Source of the DNA: DATLZM01 sp035559315
GTDB taxonomy: Bacteria; Actinomycetota; UBA4738; HRBIN12
DNA: 25,531 bases
Assembly: GCA_035559315.1 (NCBI GenBank)
Contig: DATMBJ010000155.1
Coordinates: 1 to 25,531 of the forward strand
Direction of reading: 5' to 3'
How positions within the stretch are numbered: position 1 is the stretch's first letter; every line of letters begins with the position of its first letter. This document shows positions 24,015 to 25,531 of this stretch, in pieces. The position numbers were made by a program, and so were the translations under genes. The notes beneath the pieces are model-generated. The model was not told the DNA's origin and searched no databases. It was given only the letters and a program-made list of their open reading frames with translations.

Positions 24015-24691
24015 CGGATACCGGGGTCGGAGGTCGGACGCCGGGTCCTCTCCAGTCGAGCCGCCCGCTCCTTGATGGACGGGAGCGTGGAAGGGTCGGC
24101 GAGGAGGCCGCGCAGGATCATCGACGCTGTCTCGTCGGCCACCTCGGCGGACGGCCGTCGACGACCGCTGTAGGTACTGAGCACCCGCAGGGTGATGCCT
24201 GCGATCGCTTCACTCACCAGGTCCGGGCGAGCCGGGACGAACTCGCCCGAGCGGACCCCGTCGCGCACGATCCGTTCGACCGCGCCGTGGAGCCGCTCCC
24301 GCTTCCGCACCCACTTCGAGAAGGCGGGGTCGCTTAGCACGTCGTCGCCGTACAGGCCCGTGAGGTTGTACGGCGCGTTCGCAAGGTGGGTCAGATCGTG
24401 AACCAGGTAGTGGTAGAGCCGGACCGCCGCGGGGCCTTCGGCCGCAGCGAGTTCCTCCACGTACGGCAGGGCCTGATCGATGTCCCAGCTCAACAGGGCT
24501 TCGGCGATCGCGCTCTTGGACGGGAAGTGATGGAAGAGCGACGGTTGCCTGATCCCCACCGCTTCGGCGATCTGCCTGGTCGTGGTCGCTCTGTAACCGC
24601 GCCGGGCGAACAGGTTCGAAGCCTCGAACAGGATCCGTTCCCGGGTCGTCGTAGCGCGGGGCCGCCCCGATGGTTTCCTCGCCGTGGCCAC
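24011..24691 (-). CDS. TetR-family transcriptional regulator
   Basis: This 226-residue repressor has an N-terminal helix-turn-helix: RERILFEASNLFARRGYRAT, then TTRQIAEAVGIRQPSLFHHF and SKSAIAEALL, the standard TetR pattern. The C-terminal helical domain (about 75-210) would bind a small ligand and is not similar to a family whose ligand I recognise. The frame also has ATG 24703, but a TATGCT hexamer lies 7 nt before GTG 24691 and overlaps that ATG, so I prefer the GTG as a leaderless start. It ends tail-to-tail with the nucleotidyltransferase gene, the two stops sharing CTAG. Candidate operators are at 24754-24772 and 24799-24817, between it and the divergent membrane gene. Confidence 0.92.
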   Translation of the reverse strand: MATARKPSGRPRATTTRERILFEASNLFARRGYRATTTRQIAEAVGIRQPSLFHHFPSKSAIAEALLSWDIDQALPYVEELAAAEGPAAVRLYHYLVHDLTHLANAPYNLTGLYGDDVLSDPAFSKWVRKRERLHGAVERIVRDGVRSGEFVPARPDLVSEAIAGITLRVLSTYSGRRRPSAEVADETASMILRGLLADPSTLPSIKERAARLERTRRPTSDPGIR

Positions 24692-24698
24692 GCACGTC

Positions 24699-24704
24699 AG
24701 CATA
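24699..24704 (-). promoter_or_regulatory. -10 hexamer TATGCT for a leaderless TetR transcript
   Basis: On the minus strand TATGCT is followed by GACGTGC and GTG 24691, the same hexamer as ahead of the gene at 8693. Confidence 0.55.
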
Positions 24705-24753
24705 GCTCGCGGGTGGGTCGGAGCCTCTTTCGTCCGCCGCCGATGGCCCCGTT

Positions 24754-24772
24754 CGCCGGGAGATCACCGGCG
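24754..24772. promoter_or_regulatory. Candidate TetR operator 1
   Basis: CGCCGG-N7-CCGGCG is a 19-bp dyad in the divergent region, with core GCCGG-N7-CCGGC identical to the second dyad 45 bp downstream. Size suits a TetR dimer. Confidence 0.45.
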
Positions 24773-24798
24773 GAACGTGGCAGGGTATGGGCCAGGCT

Positions 24799-24817
24799 GG
24801 CCGGGTAGCATCCGGCC
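24799..24817. promoter_or_regulatory. Candidate TetR operator 2 over a -10 element
   Basis: GGCCGG-N7-CCGGCC is a second 19-bp dyad with the same core GCCGG-N7-CCGGC. Its central spacer contains TAGCAT (24806-24811), a -10-like hexamer for the membrane gene at 24835, so a bound repressor would block that promoter. Confidence 0.45.
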
Positions 24818-24834
24818 GGCGTTGGGGGTCGAGG

Positions 24835-25531
24835 ATGGCGGTGGCGCTGTTCGCGTTGAGCGTGGTGGTCGGGCTCCAGCTCTCCCGCGTGCTGTTCCCG
24901 CTGGCCTTCGTGTACTCCGAGACCGCGGGCTCGCTCGACGCCGGCCTCCTGGTCATGGCGCTCTTCGCCGGCGCCCCCCTGGTCGCCTGGCCGGCGCGGC
25001 GGCTGCTCGGGGCCCGGGGCGCGCTCCTCGCGGCCCTCGGCGGGGCGATCGCGGTGAGGCTCGCGGTCCAGTTCGCACGGCCGGTCCCTCTGTGGCTGGC
25101 GGCCGCGGGCGTCGGGCTCGCGCTGGCCGCCTGGGCCCTCCAGGTGCATGGGCTCCGGACCCCCTCGGGCGGCGCGGCGGTGGCCCTCGGGTTCGCGCTC
25201 GGCTCGGCGCTCGACACCGCCCTGCGGGCCACGACCTGGACCTGGGACCTGGCCTGGCAGGGAGGCCCCTGGCCGGTGGGGTCCTCCCTGGCCCTGGTCC
25301 TCGCCACCGGGTGGCTCGCCCTGCGCGCCCCGACCCCTGCGGAGGGGCGCGGCGGCGGCCTGCGGCTCCTCGCGCTCGGCCCGTTCCTCGCGCTCCAGCT
25401 GGTGTTCCTCGGGAGCCCGGCCTTCGTCGCCTCGCAGGCCGGCACGTCGCTCCCCGCGGCCGTCGCCGTGCTCCTCGTCGCGTACGCGGCGGCCGCGGCC
25501 CTCGTGCTCCGGCCGCCCGCCGGGCGGGGCC
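24835..25531 (+). CDS. Polytopic membrane protein (partial, 3' end outside window)
   Basis: I read 232 codons without a stop from ATG 24835 to the window end. The protein is dominated by hydrophobic helices, about seven or eight in this part, with ALAVVVGLQLSRVLFPLAF-type sequence at the start and Trp-rich TTWTWDLAWQGGPWP in a loop. The overall look resembles the N-terminal membrane part of some actinobacterial proteins that continue into an endonuclease/exonuclease/phosphatase domain, but that part would be outside the window. GAGG and GGGG precede the ATG. GC content returns to the high level seen before 18435. Two dyads upstream suggest control by the divergent TetR protein. Confidence 0.75.
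   Translation, partial: MAVALFALSVVVGLQLSRVLFPLAFVYSETAGSLDAGLLVMALFAGAPLVAWPARRLLGARGALLAALGGAIAVRLAVQFARPVPLWLAAAGVGLALAAWALQVHGLRTPSGGAAVALGFALGSALDTALRATTWTWDLAWQGGPWPVGSSLALVLATGWLALRAPTPAEGRGGGLRLLALGPFLALQLVFLGSPAFVASQAGTSLPAAVAVLLVAYAAAAALVLRPPAGRG

Larger units (their letters stand above)
18470..24720. other. Compositionally distinct block, possible acquired island (approximate edges)
   Basis: The six genes between the carboxylase beta gene and the final membrane gene use more A/T-ending codons. In lines I counted, 20701-20760 is 37/60 GC and 22981-23040 is 38/60, against 51/60 at 10021-10080 and 47/60 at 17581-17640. Conserved stretches outside the block can be as low as 38/60 (17461-17520), so the contrast is real but moderate. 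No integrase, transposase, tRNA or flanking repeat is visible. Confidence 0.45.

Overview
The window is very GC-rich chromosomal DNA that looks like Actinomycetota; I cannot resolve the class. Supporting signs are a fused biotin carboxylase/BCCP alpha subunit, an acyl-CoA carboxylase beta subunit followed by an epsilon-like small protein, a DUF5317 membrane domain, a zinc-ribbon/cyclase/AAA/TPR giant protein, and several genes whose -10 hexamer (TANNNT or close) sits 6-7 nt before the start codon, as in leaderless actinobacterial transcripts. I see no rRNA, tRNA, CRISPR array, transposase or integrase. Both window edges cut through membrane-protein genes.

Layout. 1-1755 (-): a DUF5317-MFS fusion transporter, cut by the window start. 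1756-2372: a 617-bp stretch with a nested inverted repeat, a sigma28-like promoter (TCAAG-N16-CCGATA), a 28-residue single-helix membrane peptide gene, a terminator-like hairpin with a UNCG-type loop, and more hairpins before an orphan sensor histidine kinase (2373-3890). 3901-6446: acyl-CoA carboxylase alpha subunit (-) and, divergently, its biotin ligase (+). 6499-8648: a PH/SHOCT membrane protein, a two-domain multicopper oxidase with type 1 copper ligands in both domains, and a VOC protein. 8693-13115: a zinc-ribbon/degenerate cyclase/AAA/TPR protein and an M23 peptidase with coiled coil. 13225-16144: 3-hydroxyacyl-CoA dehydrogenase and, convergently, two overlapping glycosyltransferases. 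16213-18435 (-): cupin, epsilon-like subunit and carboxyltransferase beta subunit.

18547-24691 looks compositionally different (lower GC in sampled lines, less extreme codon choice) and may have been acquired as a block. It holds a tight four-gene minus-strand operon: metallophosphoesterase, APC-superfamily permease, and the alpha and beta chains of a thiamine-diphosphate 2-oxoacid dehydrogenase-type E1. No E2 or E3 is present. A nucleotidyltransferase-fold protein and a TetR regulator follow, convergent and sharing a CTAG at their stops. The TetR gene diverges from a partial membrane protein, and two copies of the dyad GCCGG-N7-CCGGC lie between them.

How the genes fit together. The alpha subunit, biotin ligase, beta subunit and epsilon-like protein together make a biotin-dependent acyl-CoA carboxylase. 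Valine at the specificity position of the beta subunit argues against a strict propionyl-CoA enzyme. The 3-hydroxyacyl-CoA dehydrogenase fits the same acyl-CoA metabolism. The most interesting unknown is the E1/permease/phosphoesterase operon, which suggests import and oxidative or non-oxidative decarboxylation of an unidentified 2-oxoacid or amino-acid-derived substrate.
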